DNA of 37,399 nt, taken from contig CAJUBA010000016.1 of NCBI GenBank assembly GCA_910584635.1, positions 1 to 37,399 of the forward strand, written 5' to 3'. A model generated the notes under the pieces. It ran no database searches, was not told where the DNA came from, and saw only the letters and a program-made list of their open reading frames with translations. This document shows, one piece after another, positions 1 to 6,801 of the stretch. Source of the stretch: an uncultured Christensenella sp. Its GTDB lineage: Bacteria > Bacillota > Clostridia > Christensenellales > UBA3700. Each line of letters begins with the position of its first letter. The stretch's first letter is position 1. The translations under genes and the position numbers were made by a program.

Positions 1-440
1 AAAAGCGCACGGGCGAGGACAGTTTGCGGAGCATAGAGGCGCGAATACGCCACGCACAAGACGAGGCGGAACAGCTTACAAACGCTTTTATTTTGGCGCG
101 GAACGATATGCTACGGGCGAACATAGAAAAGAAAATGCAAGAGATTGAAATACTTATAAAAGACTTGTCGGCAAGCAAGGCGCAAATCGAGCTTGAACGG
201 GGCAAGAAAATCACGAAAGAGAAAATCATTGACTTTATCGCCGAAATGCTGAAAGGCGACCCCGCAGACAAAGAATACCAAAAGACACTCATTGACAATC
301 TTGTTTACAAAGTGTTTGTTTACGACGACCACATTATAACATACCTGACTTTCGGCAACGAAAAGGACATTAAAGAAATAAGCCTTGCCGATAACGACAA
401 GGCTATTGACGAATTAAAGGTTCAACCTTTATCGTCTTTG
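1..440. mobile_element. Right end of an integrated element at tRNA-Leu
   Basis: The recombinase gene ends against the 3' end of tRNA-Leu, and the tRNA promoter lies on the far (right) side. This is the usual geometry of an element inserted at a tRNA 3' end, which leaves the tRNA intact. The attachment core would lie within about 439-490. Only one end is in the window, so the second copy of the core cannot be seen. Inferred from arrangement. Confidence 0.5.
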
Positions 441-662
441 GTGCGGATAACAGGACTTGAACCTGCACAGCCTTACGACCATAAGAACCTGAATCTTACG
501 CGTCTGCCAATTCCGCCATATCCGCGCGCTTTTGTAGGCAAGTTATATATTAACAAAAATAGGTCGGTTAGTCAACTTTTATCACAGTTTTTGTGCAAAC
601 AAGATTTTGTCGAAAAGCGCCATACAAGACTATTGCTGATTTTTGTCGTATTTTTTGCATAA
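3..662 (+). CDS. Large serine recombinase, C-terminal part (5' end outside window)
   Basis: The frame is open from the window edge, so the catalytic N-terminal domain lies outside. What is visible is a charged, coiled-coil-like stretch followed by an alpha/beta tail (around YKVFVYDDHIITYLTF), typical of the C-terminal region of large serine recombinases that move conjugative elements and phages. After about codon 145 the frame crosses a reverse-strand tRNA-Leu gene (439-525), giving residues such as GLEPAQPYDHKNLNLTRLPI, which is a tRNA read as protein and not recombinase sequence. The tail to 662 is probably host DNA read by chance. Such fusions form when an element integrates into a tRNA 3' end. 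Base composition up to 440 is richer in GC than the AT-rich DNA to the right. The identification rests on the C-terminal part only. Confidence 0.66.
   Translation, partial: KRTGEDSLRSIEARIRHAQDEAEQLTNAFILARNDMLRANIEKKMQEIEILIKDLSASKAQIELERGKKITKEKIIDFIAEMLKGDPADKEYQKTLIDNLVYKVFVYDDHIITYLTFGNEKDIKEISLADNDKAIDELKVQPLSSLVRITGLEPAQPYDHKNLNLTRLPIPPYPRAFVGKLYINKNRSVSQLLSQFLCKQDFVEKRHTRLLLIFVVFFA
439..525 (-). tRNA. tRNA-Leu (anticodon CAG), CCA encoded
   Basis: Read on the reverse strand, the acceptor stem is GCGGATA/TATCCGC, followed by a D arm beginning TGGCGGAATTGGCAGAC. The anticodon stem TAAGA/TCTTA encloses loop TTCAGGT, so the anticodon is CAG, reading CUG leucine codons. A long variable arm (GGTC/GGCT pairing with loop GTAA) marks a class II tRNA, as expected for leucine. 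The T arm is GCAGG-TTCAAGT-CCTGT. The discriminator A is followed by an encoded CCA (441-439). Confidence 0.95.
547..575 (-). promoter_or_regulatory. Probable tRNA-Leu promoter
   Basis: On the reverse strand TTGACT (575-570), a 17-base spacer and TAATAT (552-547) form a good sigma-A-type promoter. The predicted start is near 540, about 15 bases before the mature tRNA 5' end. Confidence 0.6.
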
Positions 663-756
663 TCGACGACAATAATAATATAATATACTGTCGCAACGCA
701 AAATAAGCGATAATTTTCGCTTAAACTTGCTTGCAAATAATTCTAAAAGGTGAAAA

Positions 757-1041
757 ATGAGCCAAATAACTTCTACCGTAACGACAAAACCTCAACGCTC
801 CGTTACTATTGACTTTGACAGCAACATAGTAATCAACGGAATTACCAACATGATTGAAAGCGACGACAAACAAATCGTCGCGACCTTGGGCGATAAAACT
901 CTTATAATTACAGGCGAAAAACTCAACGTAACAAGTCTTGATACTGCAAGATACGTCTGCACTGTTTCTGGAAGTCTGATAACTCTGAAATATGTAAAAG
1001 GACGCCAAAAGACGTCGCTTTTCAAAAGAATATTCAAATGA
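757..1041 (+). CDS. yabP: YabP/YqfC-family sporulation protein
   Basis: This 94-residue protein matches the YabP/YqfC pattern: a short beta-rich domain with a central hydrophobic run, then GDKTLIITGEKLNVTSLD and a final strand pair ending SLITLKYV. In Bacillus subtilis YabP acts in the mother cell during sporulation and is encoded directly upstream of yabQ. The same order is seen here, and the last four bases (ATGA) overlap the next gene, which indicates translational coupling. The start at 757 has AAAAGGTG six bases upstream. The C-terminus is strongly basic (KTSLFKRIFK). No divIC follows in this window, unlike in Bacillus. The family call rests on pattern and context; an alternative is the YqfC paralogue. 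Confidence 0.72.
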   Translation: MSQITSTVTTKPQRSVTIDFDSNIVINGITNMIESDDKQIVATLGDKTLIITGEKLNVTSLDTARYVCTVSGSLITLKYVKGRQKTSLFKRIFK

Positions 1042-1409
1042 TATTGTCTCAGTCGCTTACTCAACCTTACGCATTGCTGGTTTTCTCCCTGCTCGGCTTG
1101 ATTTTCGGCATAATATATATGCTGAATTGGTTTATATGCGCGTTTTTGATTAAAAGTCGTCTATACCGCCATATCTCGCAATGCGTCTACGTTCTATGCT
1201 ACGGAATATCCTTCTTTCTCTGCGCGTTGACAAAATTTGAATATAACTTACACGTATATTTCTTTGCTATTTCGGTATGCGCAACCGCGTTAATTTCAGC
1301 GCTGATATATATACCTGTCAGGAATCATAGGAAAAATATAACCGAAAAATGCTCGAATTTTAGGAATAAAATAGCAAAAAGTAAATTTGCTCAAAGAATA
1401 AAAAAATAG
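1038..1409 (+). CDS. yabQ: YabQ-like spore cortex biosynthesis membrane protein
   Basis: This 123-residue protein has an N-terminal segment followed by about four membrane-spanning stretches (roughly residues 12-36, 48-63, 74-88 and 90-102) and a basic cytoplasmic tail with many lysines. Length, topology and position right after a YabP-like gene fit YabQ, a membrane protein needed for spore cortex formation and located in the membrane surrounding the forespore. Its start codon overlaps the yabP stop (ATGA). A long hairpin at 1403-1434, partly inside the last codons, probably ends the transcript. YabQ proteins diverge quickly, so the call leans on context. Confidence 0.65.
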   Translation: MILSQSLTQPYALLVFSLLGLIFGIIYMLNWFICAFLIKSRLYRHISQCVYVLCYGISFFLCALTKFEYNLHVYFFAISVCATALISALIYIPVRNHRKNITEKCSNFRNKIAKSKFAQRIKK

Positions 1410-1434
1410 CGAACGATCCTACGTTCGCTATTTT
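1403..1434. terminator. Hairpin between convergent yabQ and the small zinc gene
   Basis: A perfect 13-bp stem (1403-1415 with 1422-1434, core TAGCGAACG/CGTTCGCTA) encloses a 6-base loop. The stem has four A at one end and four T at the other, so it could stop transcription from both sides. It overlaps the yabQ stop and ends four bases before the stop codon of the convergent small gene. Confidence 0.7.
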
Positions 1435-1437
1435 ACG

Positions 1438-1584
1438 TCAATTAACGTGGTGCAATCTACCGCCACAATCGCAATCTTTTCCGTATCTTATAATACATTC
1501 GGCGCAAGTACAACTTTTGCATTTATCGCAAACGTAGGCGTTCTCATACTCGATTCTTTTATTGCACACTATACATCTAGGCAT
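1438..1584 (-). CDS. Small cysteine-rich, probably zinc-binding protein (48 aa)
   Basis: A reverse-strand gene of 48 codons plus stop. It begins MPRCIVCNKR and contains C-x2-C (Cys4, Cys7), Cys19, Cys22, Cys25, Cys27, Cys30, Cys38 and Cys40, with two histidines near the end (GGRLHHVN). Nine cysteines in 48 residues, arranged as closely spaced knuckles, fit a treble-clef or RING/LIM-like fold binding two zinc ions. Translation is well supported: a perfect AGGAGGG (1596-1590) lies five bases before the ATG. It is convergent with yabQ and shares the hairpin. I do not recognise a named family. A forward frame over the same bases has no ribosome site and is rejected. Confidence 0.75.
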   Translation of the reverse strand: MPRCIVCNKRIEYENAYVCDKCKSCTCAECIIRYGKDCDCGGRLHHVN

Positions 1585-1940
1585 AGAATCCCTCCTATAT
1601 CAATAAAATATCCCTATAAATATATAATCTCCAAAACTAAGGCAATTATACAAACAAAAGGACGGGGAAGCGTTGCGGCTAATTAAAACCGCTAAAATTT
1701 ACTAAATGGCGAAAAATAAATGTCAACCGGACAATTAACCTAATCGTCGGTATTTGCAACCGAAGTATAAATAAGCGTCAACCGGGCAGTAAATTACTTA
1801 ATTAACATAATAAACTTATAAAATAGTCAATTTTTTGAACGCGTTCAATAAAAATAGGCTAATTTAAGGTATTTTTAGCCAAAAAATCTCTTAAAATTGA
1901 GAAAAATCATAGAAATAACATCGAAATTCTATCTACGAAA

Positions 1941-1965
1941 ATGTTTCACAAAAATCGTGAAACAT
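1941..1965. promoter_or_regulatory. Split parS-like site
   Basis: Both 8-bp half-sites of the ParB consensus are present exactly (TGTTTCAC at 1942-1949 and GTGAAACA at 1957-1964), extended to 9 bp by A/T, but separated by seven extra bases (AAAAATC). Confidence 0.5.
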
Positions 1966-2092
1966 TTGAAATTTTTTTAGTAGGAGAGTGTATAAAATCC
2001 AATTTAGACCATCAATTTTCAAGTGAAATTATGTCGATTTCAGAAGAATATATTCTAAAATGGGGGATTTTAGAAATAATACTTCTAAAAAA

Positions 2093-2108
2093 TGTTTCAC
2101 AAGAAACA
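2093..2108. promoter_or_regulatory. parS: parS-like site
   Basis: TGTTTCACAAGAAACA differs from the Bacillus consensus TGTTTCACGTGAAACA at two central positions. The outer arms TGTTTC and GAAACA are intact. Confidence 0.5.
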
Positions 2109-2542
2109 AATAAGCGTTACACAGACCAAAGAGGAAAATTGTCGTGAAACTACCATTTTATATCGGCTTTTTGCTACGTTTTAGAGATTTATTTAGATAC
2201 TTGCAGAGTAAATCACAAATCATGGCTAGATACGCAGATCTTATCCCAAAGCGTCGCAATGTTTCTCAACGCAAACTCTTTGCTTATCTTAAACATGTCT
2301 ACATCAAAGAATTTGCGAAACGTTGCTAACAAACTCCTGACGCCGTTACAATATCATATACATTGTCATTCATGCTATTGAAATACTTTTTATAGAAAAA
2401 ATGCAGTAATAATCAATGGTTATTAACGCATTTTAACACTGATTTGCAGACTTCATTGTCTAATATAATTATTTACATTATCAATCCACATATATCAAAT
2501 ACTTGTGTCAAAAAATTTTATTTATTATTAACGTTATGATAG

Positions 2543-2551
2543 TTATCCACT
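2543..2551 (+). promoter_or_regulatory. DnaA box (TTATCCACT)
   Basis: Eight of nine bases match the DnaA consensus TTATCCACA. It lies 117 bases before a perfect box in the same orientation. Confidence 0.5.
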
Positions 2552-2596
2552 TTTCCACCGCGACTTTTATTCATATTGGACGCAAAATAATCAAAA

Positions 2597-2612
2597 TGTT
2601 CCACATGAAACA
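2597..2612. promoter_or_regulatory. parS: parS-like site
   Basis: TGTTCCACATGAAACA has two differences from the consensus TGTTTCACGTGAAACA. The C at position 5 also occurs in known Bacillus parS sites. It sits between the two DnaA boxes. Confidence 0.6.
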
Positions 2613-2659
2613 ATAGAATCGCGCAACTTATGTCCGGCGGTAATTATAGCAGAGCAGAG

Positions 2660-2668
2660 TTATCCACA
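2660..2668 (+). promoter_or_regulatory. Perfect DnaA box (TTATCCACA)
   Basis: Exact match to the high-affinity DnaA consensus, in the same orientation as the box at 2543 and 48 bases from a parS-like site. Confidence 0.65.
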
Positions 2669-3112
2669 GAGTTGGGAATTATAAAACTCAGATACTTTAG
2701 CGCTACCGGAAGCCGACATATAAACAATCATATCAGCAATATACCTTATTCAAATACAGCGCGTGTATGTGTAGTCGATATTAAGAGCATGGAATCATTA
2801 ACTCACTAAACAAGAAGATAGCAATGCAATGATTATGTTACAATGTGAGTCGTTTACTATGGCGAGAACAGAGAATAGACAAAGCAAATATTATATAGTT
2901 TATTAAGGCGTTACAATAAATTATAGAACAATAAAAGTAGCCTGTTTATCTATCAAGATACGTAAATAATCGACACATACGCAAAAAAATGTGCTATCTA
3001 TATTAAATTATAAATATATTTTCAATCGCGCTTTCAATATTCAAAACACTTATTTTCGGACAAATAATATTGTACATTTTAGTATTGCAAAGGCATAAAT
3101 ACCTACTAATTG

Positions 3113-3137
3113 CGCCTTATATTGACCATATAAGGCG
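3113..3137. repeat. 9-bp perfect hairpin
   Basis: CGCCTTATA (3113-3121) pairs with TATAAGGCG (3129-3137) around a 7-base loop. There is no T-run on the plus side, so it is a poor terminator. Role unknown. Confidence 0.45.
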
Positions 3138-3225
3138 ACTAAAATACGACACAGAAAAGGGGATGAATAGCATATACCGACACGATTACACTATCTAATA
3201 TGTTGCAATTAAATTATCTTTTTTT

Positions 3226-3241
3226 CTTTTCACGTGAAAAA
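3226..3241. promoter_or_regulatory. Weak parS-like palindrome
   Basis: The core TTTCACGTGAAA matches the ParB consensus exactly, but the outermost bases are wrong (CT at the left; A for C at the right), giving three mismatches in 16. It may be a weak site. Confidence 0.35.
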
Positions 3242-3658
3242 ATCAATTCGGCTCCATTAGAGATTTTTTACTATTCAAGCGCAACTACTGATTTGACACG
3301 ATCGTAGATAAAGAGATAGCAACGTCTAAGATGCCTAGATAATACAAATACAAGCAAACGTCTTCTTACCGAACATACGGGGAAACAATCGTTAAACCAA
3401 ATAATAGTTGGAAAATCTTTTATCGTAGCACTGTGTGAAAATATCTGCATATCGCAAGTTTTAACATCTTATGCAAATGCCGGCATCTATAAATATTAGC
3501 GACTTAGCAAATAAAGACGATGCTATGATACAATTAAGCAACTAAATAAACTCTACTCATAATTTAATTTTCACACCACCTGCTTAATTCAATAATAAGC
3601 CTATATAGTTTATACCTTAAAAATATGCAATTAGCATATCTGACGGGAATTACTGATT

Positions 3659-3674
3659 TGTTTCACATGAAACA
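3659..3674. promoter_or_regulatory. parS: Best parS site of the window
   Basis: TGTTTCACATGAAACA has a single difference (G to A at position 9) from the Bacillus consensus TGTTTCACGTGAAACA. The ParB encoded at 12626-13495 has parS-type recognition residues. Confidence 0.7.
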
Positions 3675-3895
3675 TTGCCCATTATACTGTACAGTATTTT
3701 CCCCACAAGACGTTAGAGTAGCCGTTATTCCCAATGGGTAAGGACTTTTTACTATTAGCAATGCAGTAGAGTATTTAATTTGCAGTACTATAATCACGGC
3801 GACTTTTGCCAAGTTGGAGTTTTGCTAATTATTTATCTGCTATGATAAATTTATTTCGCTATATTATCGATATATCACATATTGACATTTATTTG

Positions 3896-3929
3896 ACTAG
3901 ATTCTTTGACTTCGCTCGGAATAACCGAC
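3896..3929 (-). repeat. Dispersed intergenic repeat, copy 1
   Basis: Read on the reverse strand it contains ATTCCGAGCGAAGTC followed by AAAGAATCTAGT. It matches copies at 13685-13716 and 35322-35354, all between genes. Confidence 0.5.
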
Positions 3930-4279
3930 CGCTTATCTTATCAGTTTATTGCCTAATATTTTAATGACTTATTGTAATGACTTAATTTACGTTTAACATG
4001 AAAATACATTCCATTTTGCTTTATTTTTCGAATCATTATGCTTATTGGTTATATTTTATTATGAATTTTGCTTGTTTTAGTACCAATGATTATTATTATA
4101 TTATGATAAGTTATGCCGCATCTATTTCGACTCTTTTAATTCTTATTCGTTTTTTTCTTAATTAACATCTTTGATTTTCAAATTTGCTTTCTAATGCTTA
4201 CACTTTGCGCAAACTCCTAACAGAATAGTGTTTTCAATCGTTACTTAGTTATTTTGCTGTTTACGGCTGTTCTCGTCTA

Positions 4280-4328
4280 CCGTCAAATGACGGACATAGC
4301 AAAATATTGCTAAACGGTAAGAAAACCG
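4280..4328. repeat. Three small hairpins in tandem
   Basis: CCGTC-AAAT-GACGG (4280-4293), AGCAA-AATA-TTGCT (4298-4311) and CGGT-AAGAAA-ACCG (4315-4328) follow one another at 4-base and 3-base gaps. This is not a known motif to me. Confidence 0.35.
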
Positions 4329-4512
4329 ATTGATAACTCTGTAATTAACCGTTTATAAACAACAAATCTACTGCAATATATTGACTTATAAACGTCGTTT
4401 TCAGAATATAAAACATAATAAAAACTATCGACCAATACAGTGATTCGAATATATTTACCGTGCTTATGATATAAATTCATTTGCAAATAGCCGGACTTTT
4501 CAATTAAAGAAA

Positions 4513-4534
4513 AACTCCTGTTACGGCGGGAGTT
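4513..4534 (-). terminator. Terminator-like hairpin facing left
   Basis: AACTCCTG (4513-4520) pairs with CGGGAGTT (4527-4534). On the reverse strand the stem is followed by TTTTTCTTTAA, a good termination tract, so it would stop transcription moving left from about 4.6 kb. No gene is seen between it and rpmH that would need it. Confidence 0.5.
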
Positions 4535-4623
4535 CCTTTATTTATGAATAAATGTTGTTATGAAATTTAAGGTACTGCGAAATTTGGGATACCGCAAAAA
4601 TTAAGGCGGGTAGCCCAAAATAC

Positions 4624-4652
4624 TTGACACCGCTATTTTTTTTATTTATACT
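4624..4652 (+). promoter_or_regulatory. rpmH operon promoter
   Basis: A perfect -35 TTGACA (4624-4629), a 17-base spacer and TATACT (4647-4652). The predicted start near 4659 gives a leader of about 40 bases before rpmH. Confidence 0.8.
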
Positions 4653-4697
4653 GATATAGCATAATTTTATTTATATATAAAAAGAGAGGAACTAAAA

Positions 4698-4832
4698 ATG
4701 AAACAGACTTATCAACCTAAAAAAAGACAAAGATCCAAAGTTCACGGTTTCCGTGAGAGAATGCGTAGCAAGAACGGCAGAAACGTTATTAAAAGACGTC
4801 GCAACAAGGGCAGAAAACAACTGACCGCTTAA
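4698..4832 (+). CDS. rpmH: 50S ribosomal protein L34
   Basis: A 44-residue, highly basic protein starting MKQTYQPKKRQRSKVHGFRE and ending RKQLTA, which is the classic L34 sequence. L34 is a component of the large ribosomal subunit. GAGAGGA lies seven bases before the ATG. It is the first gene of the rpmH-rnpA-yidD-yidC-jag series and only seven bases separate it from rnpA, as in most bacteria. A strong promoter lies directly upstream. Length is normal for the family and nothing is unusual in the product. It is shorter than the usual ORF cut-off and easily missed. Confidence 0.98.
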   Translation: MKQTYQPKKRQRSKVHGFRERMRSKNGRNVIKRRRNKGRKQLTA

Positions 4833-4839
4833 TCGGACT

Positions 4840-5241
4840 ATGCAAAGAAGGTACAGACTTAAAAGCGGCAGAGTATTCGATTATCTGCACAGAAAGGGAG
4901 TTTCTTCCGCAAATAAACGTCTTGTACTTGTTCACGCGCCTTCTAAATATCCGCTTAAAGTAGGATTTATAGTAAGCAAAAAAGTCGGAAAGGCCGTCGT
5001 CAGAAACAAAGTCCGCAGACGGCTGAGAGAAATTTTCCGCGCTTTGATACCGTTTTTGGATGAAAATCGCAACTATATAATCATTGCGAGGGCTGAAAGC
5101 GCCAATTCTACGTTTGCTCAACTCGCCGGATCTTTAACGTCATTACTGCAAAGATCCAAACTGATAGTAAAAACTATCGACGCGGAAACGGCAACTAAAC
5201 TTTCGCTTGACGAAAAATTTATTAACGCGAACGTCAATTAG
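4840..5241 (+). CDS. rnpA: Ribonuclease P protein component
   Basis: This 133-residue basic protein contains the family signature VGKAVVRNKVRRRLREIFR (about residues 50-68, the RNR motif) and the N-terminal RLKSGRVFDYLHRKG segment. It is the protein subunit that assists the RNase P RNA in removing 5' leaders from precursor tRNAs. It lies seven bases after rpmH and has no clear ribosome-binding site of its own, so translation is probably coupled to rpmH. The C-terminal 25 residues are longer than in many homologues and look non-conserved. The frame and start are supported by the conserved arrangement. Confidence 0.96.
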   Translation: MQRRYRLKSGRVFDYLHRKGVSSANKRLVLVHAPSKYPLKVGFIVSKKVGKAVVRNKVRRRLREIFRALIPFLDENRNYIIIARAESANSTFAQLAGSLTSLLQRSKLIVKTIDAETATKLSLDEKFINANVN

Positions 5242-5374
5242 AGTATCATACAACCGAAAGACTTTTCCGTCAGAAAAATACTAATGAGTAATTTTTTCGA
5301 TTGAAAACTGTATAATCGAAATTAAAAGCAACTTTCCTCAAAAATTTGCTTGTCAAAATGCAGGGGATAAAATA

Positions 5375-5614
5375 ATGAAAAGCGGAAATATATTTATTCG
5401 ATATTATAAACGGTTTATAAATCCCGTGATGCCGGGCAGATGTATATATACTCCCAGTTGTTCGGTTTATATGGGACAAGCCGTAAAAAAATACGGCGTT
5501 GTACGCGGCGGCGCTATGGGAGCGTTTAGAATATTGAGATGCAATCCCTTTTCAAAAGGCGGTTACGATCCCGTCAAAGACGATTATAAAGGAAACGCAA
5601 AATGGCTATTATGA
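5375..5614 (+). CDS. yidD: Membrane protein insertion efficiency factor YidD
   Basis: A 79-residue protein with the YidD features: IRYYKRFINPVMPGRCIYTP followed by SCSVYMGQAVKKYG (two cysteines around residues 29-36), then GAMGAFRILRCNPFSKGGYD. YidD is a small, positively charged membrane-associated protein thought to help insertion of membrane proteins together with YidC. AGGGG lies upstream of the ATG. Its end overlaps the start of yidC by 13 bases, so the two are probably translationally coupled. The 133 bases between rnpA and yidD hold no other gene. Confidence 0.95.
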   Translation: MKSGNIFIRYYKRFINPVMPGRCIYTPSCSVYMGQAVKKYGVVRGGAMGAFRILRCNPFSKGGYDPVKDDYKGNAKWLL

Positions 5615-6753
5615 GTTATAATATGTTGGCTGCGGTTAGTTCTATTTGGAAACCTATCATCAGCCTGCTCGATTGGATGAATAGCGGTATCGGCAATTTC
5701 GGTTGGACGGTAGTGGTTTTCACGCTTTTGCTCAGACTTTTTCTTATGCCTTTCGATATTTGGCAAAAGATAAGCATGCGCAAACAAAAAGCCAAGATGG
5801 ACATTCTCCGTCCGCAAATGGAGAAATTGCAAAAACAGTACGCAAACAGACCGGATATACTGCGCCAAAAGCAATATGAACTGCAAAAATCCGCACATAT
5901 AAATATGTTTGCTTCCTGTCTGCCCATGATTTTTACGCTTGTAATATTCGCGTTGATTTTCCAGGGATTCAGAGAATATATCATTTCCGCCAACGAAAAG
6001 ATAGTAAGCGACTTATACAATAACGTATACGTGCAATTTTTTATTGACAACGCGCAAACTATAACTGCGCAAACGGGTAAAGCCGTATTAAACGAAGCGG
6101 GTCAACTCGCGATAGTTCCGTCTTATACGCTGATACAGGACGCGGGACTTGTCGAGGAACTCAACGCCGCGTTGGTCGCGGGATATCAACCTCAGAGTTG
6201 GCTTTGGGTTAAGAACGTATTTATGTCGGATACCTTCGCAAACGTCGTACCCAACTACAACAACTTTATATCCACAGGCTTCGGCGGAATAGCGGCAACG
6301 ATTCCTGACGTACCCGGCACCTCTTACAACGAACTTATGGCTCCTATCATAAGCGCTTACAATAAGACGAAATTTTTCGATATTAAGCATTGGAACGGCT
6401 ATTTCGTATTACCGCTGCTATCGATATTGACGAGTTTCTTCTCGACTATGCTTCAACAGAAAATGCAACCAATGCAACCCATGACTACGGGCGACGAAGC
6501 GCAGCAAAAACAACAGAAAATGATGACCAAAATAATGACGTACATGATGCCTCTTGTTTTGGGATTCTTTGCAATAGTATACAGCGCGGCATTCGCTATT
6601 TACTATTTTATAAGCAACCTCTTTATGACTATTGTAACGTTGATATTTAACTTTATCGTTAAAAAGAAGGACGAGAAGAAAGCGGCTCAACCGATTATCG
6701 CAACTTATTCGGCTCCGCAAAAAAACGTCTCAAACAACAATAAAAAGAGATAA
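5602..6753 (+). CDS. yidC: Membrane protein insertase YidC/OxaI family
   Basis: This 383-residue protein has the YidC core: a first membrane segment around residues 33-53, a charged coiled region with MDILRPQMEKLQKQYANRPD, then further segments near 103-127, 265-285 and 312-350. YidC inserts and folds proteins in the cytoplasmic membrane alone or with SecYEG. The start at 5602 is supported by AAAGGA and by overlap with yidD; ATG at 5611 is an alternative. No lipoprotein signal is visible, unlike Bacillus SpoIIIJ. An insertion of roughly 90 residues (about 145-240) between the second and third segments is larger than in short Gram-positive forms. The tail is basic (NNNKKR), as in ribosome-binding YidC proteins. 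Confidence 0.95.
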   Translation: MAIMSYNMLAAVSSIWKPIISLLDWMNSGIGNFGWTVVVFTLLLRLFLMPFDIWQKISMRKQKAKMDILRPQMEKLQKQYANRPDILRQKQYELQKSAHINMFASCLPMIFTLVIFALIFQGFREYIISANEKIVSDLYNNVYVQFFIDNAQTITAQTGKAVLNEAGQLAIVPSYTLIQDAGLVEELNAALVAGYQPQSWLWVKNVFMSDTFANVVPNYNNFISTGFGGIAATIPDVPGTSYNELMAPIISAYNKTKFFDIKHWNGYFVLPLLSILTSFFSTMLQQKMQPMQPMTTGDEAQQKQQKMMTKIMTYMMPLVLGFFAIVYSAAFAIYYFISNLFMTIVTLIFNFIVKKKDEKKAAQPIIATYSAPQKNVSNNNKKR

Positions 6754-6801
6754 ACTTACGATTATTACACAAAAGGCGATTGCGCCTTTGAGGAGATATA
6801 T

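Larger units (their letters stand above)
1685..4623. other. 3-kb AT-rich gene-free region; candidate origin/centromere
   Basis: No convincing gene is visible on either strand; two frames of 68 and 61 codons (1941-2147 and 2144-2329) lack good ribosome sites and familiar sequence. The region contains five ParB-site-like palindromes (1941-3674), two strong DnaA boxes (2543, 2660), a 9-bp hairpin (3113-3137), a row of three small hairpins (4280-4328), a dispersed repeat copy (3896-3929) and a terminator-like hairpin (4513-4534). It lies directly upstream of rpmH, where Bacillota genomes commonly have the replication origin. Function is inferred from these sites. Confidence 0.6.

Noticed and set aside
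440..662. C-terminal 75 residues of the recombinase frame as real protein
   Set aside because: They are tRNA-Leu antisense and downstream non-coding DNA read in frame.
1447..1686. Forward 79-codon frame opposite the cysteine-rich gene
   Set aside because: It has no ribosome site, and the reverse strand of the same bases encodes a convincing cysteine-rich protein with a perfect one.
1941..2329. Two overlapping forward frames of 68 and 61 codons in the gene-free region
   Set aside because: No good ribosome site, no recognisable domain, and they run through parS-like sites; best seen as chance frames.
1685..4623. CRISPR array or tandem repeats in the gene-free region
   Set aside because: No regularly spaced direct repeats were found on reading; only scattered palindromes.
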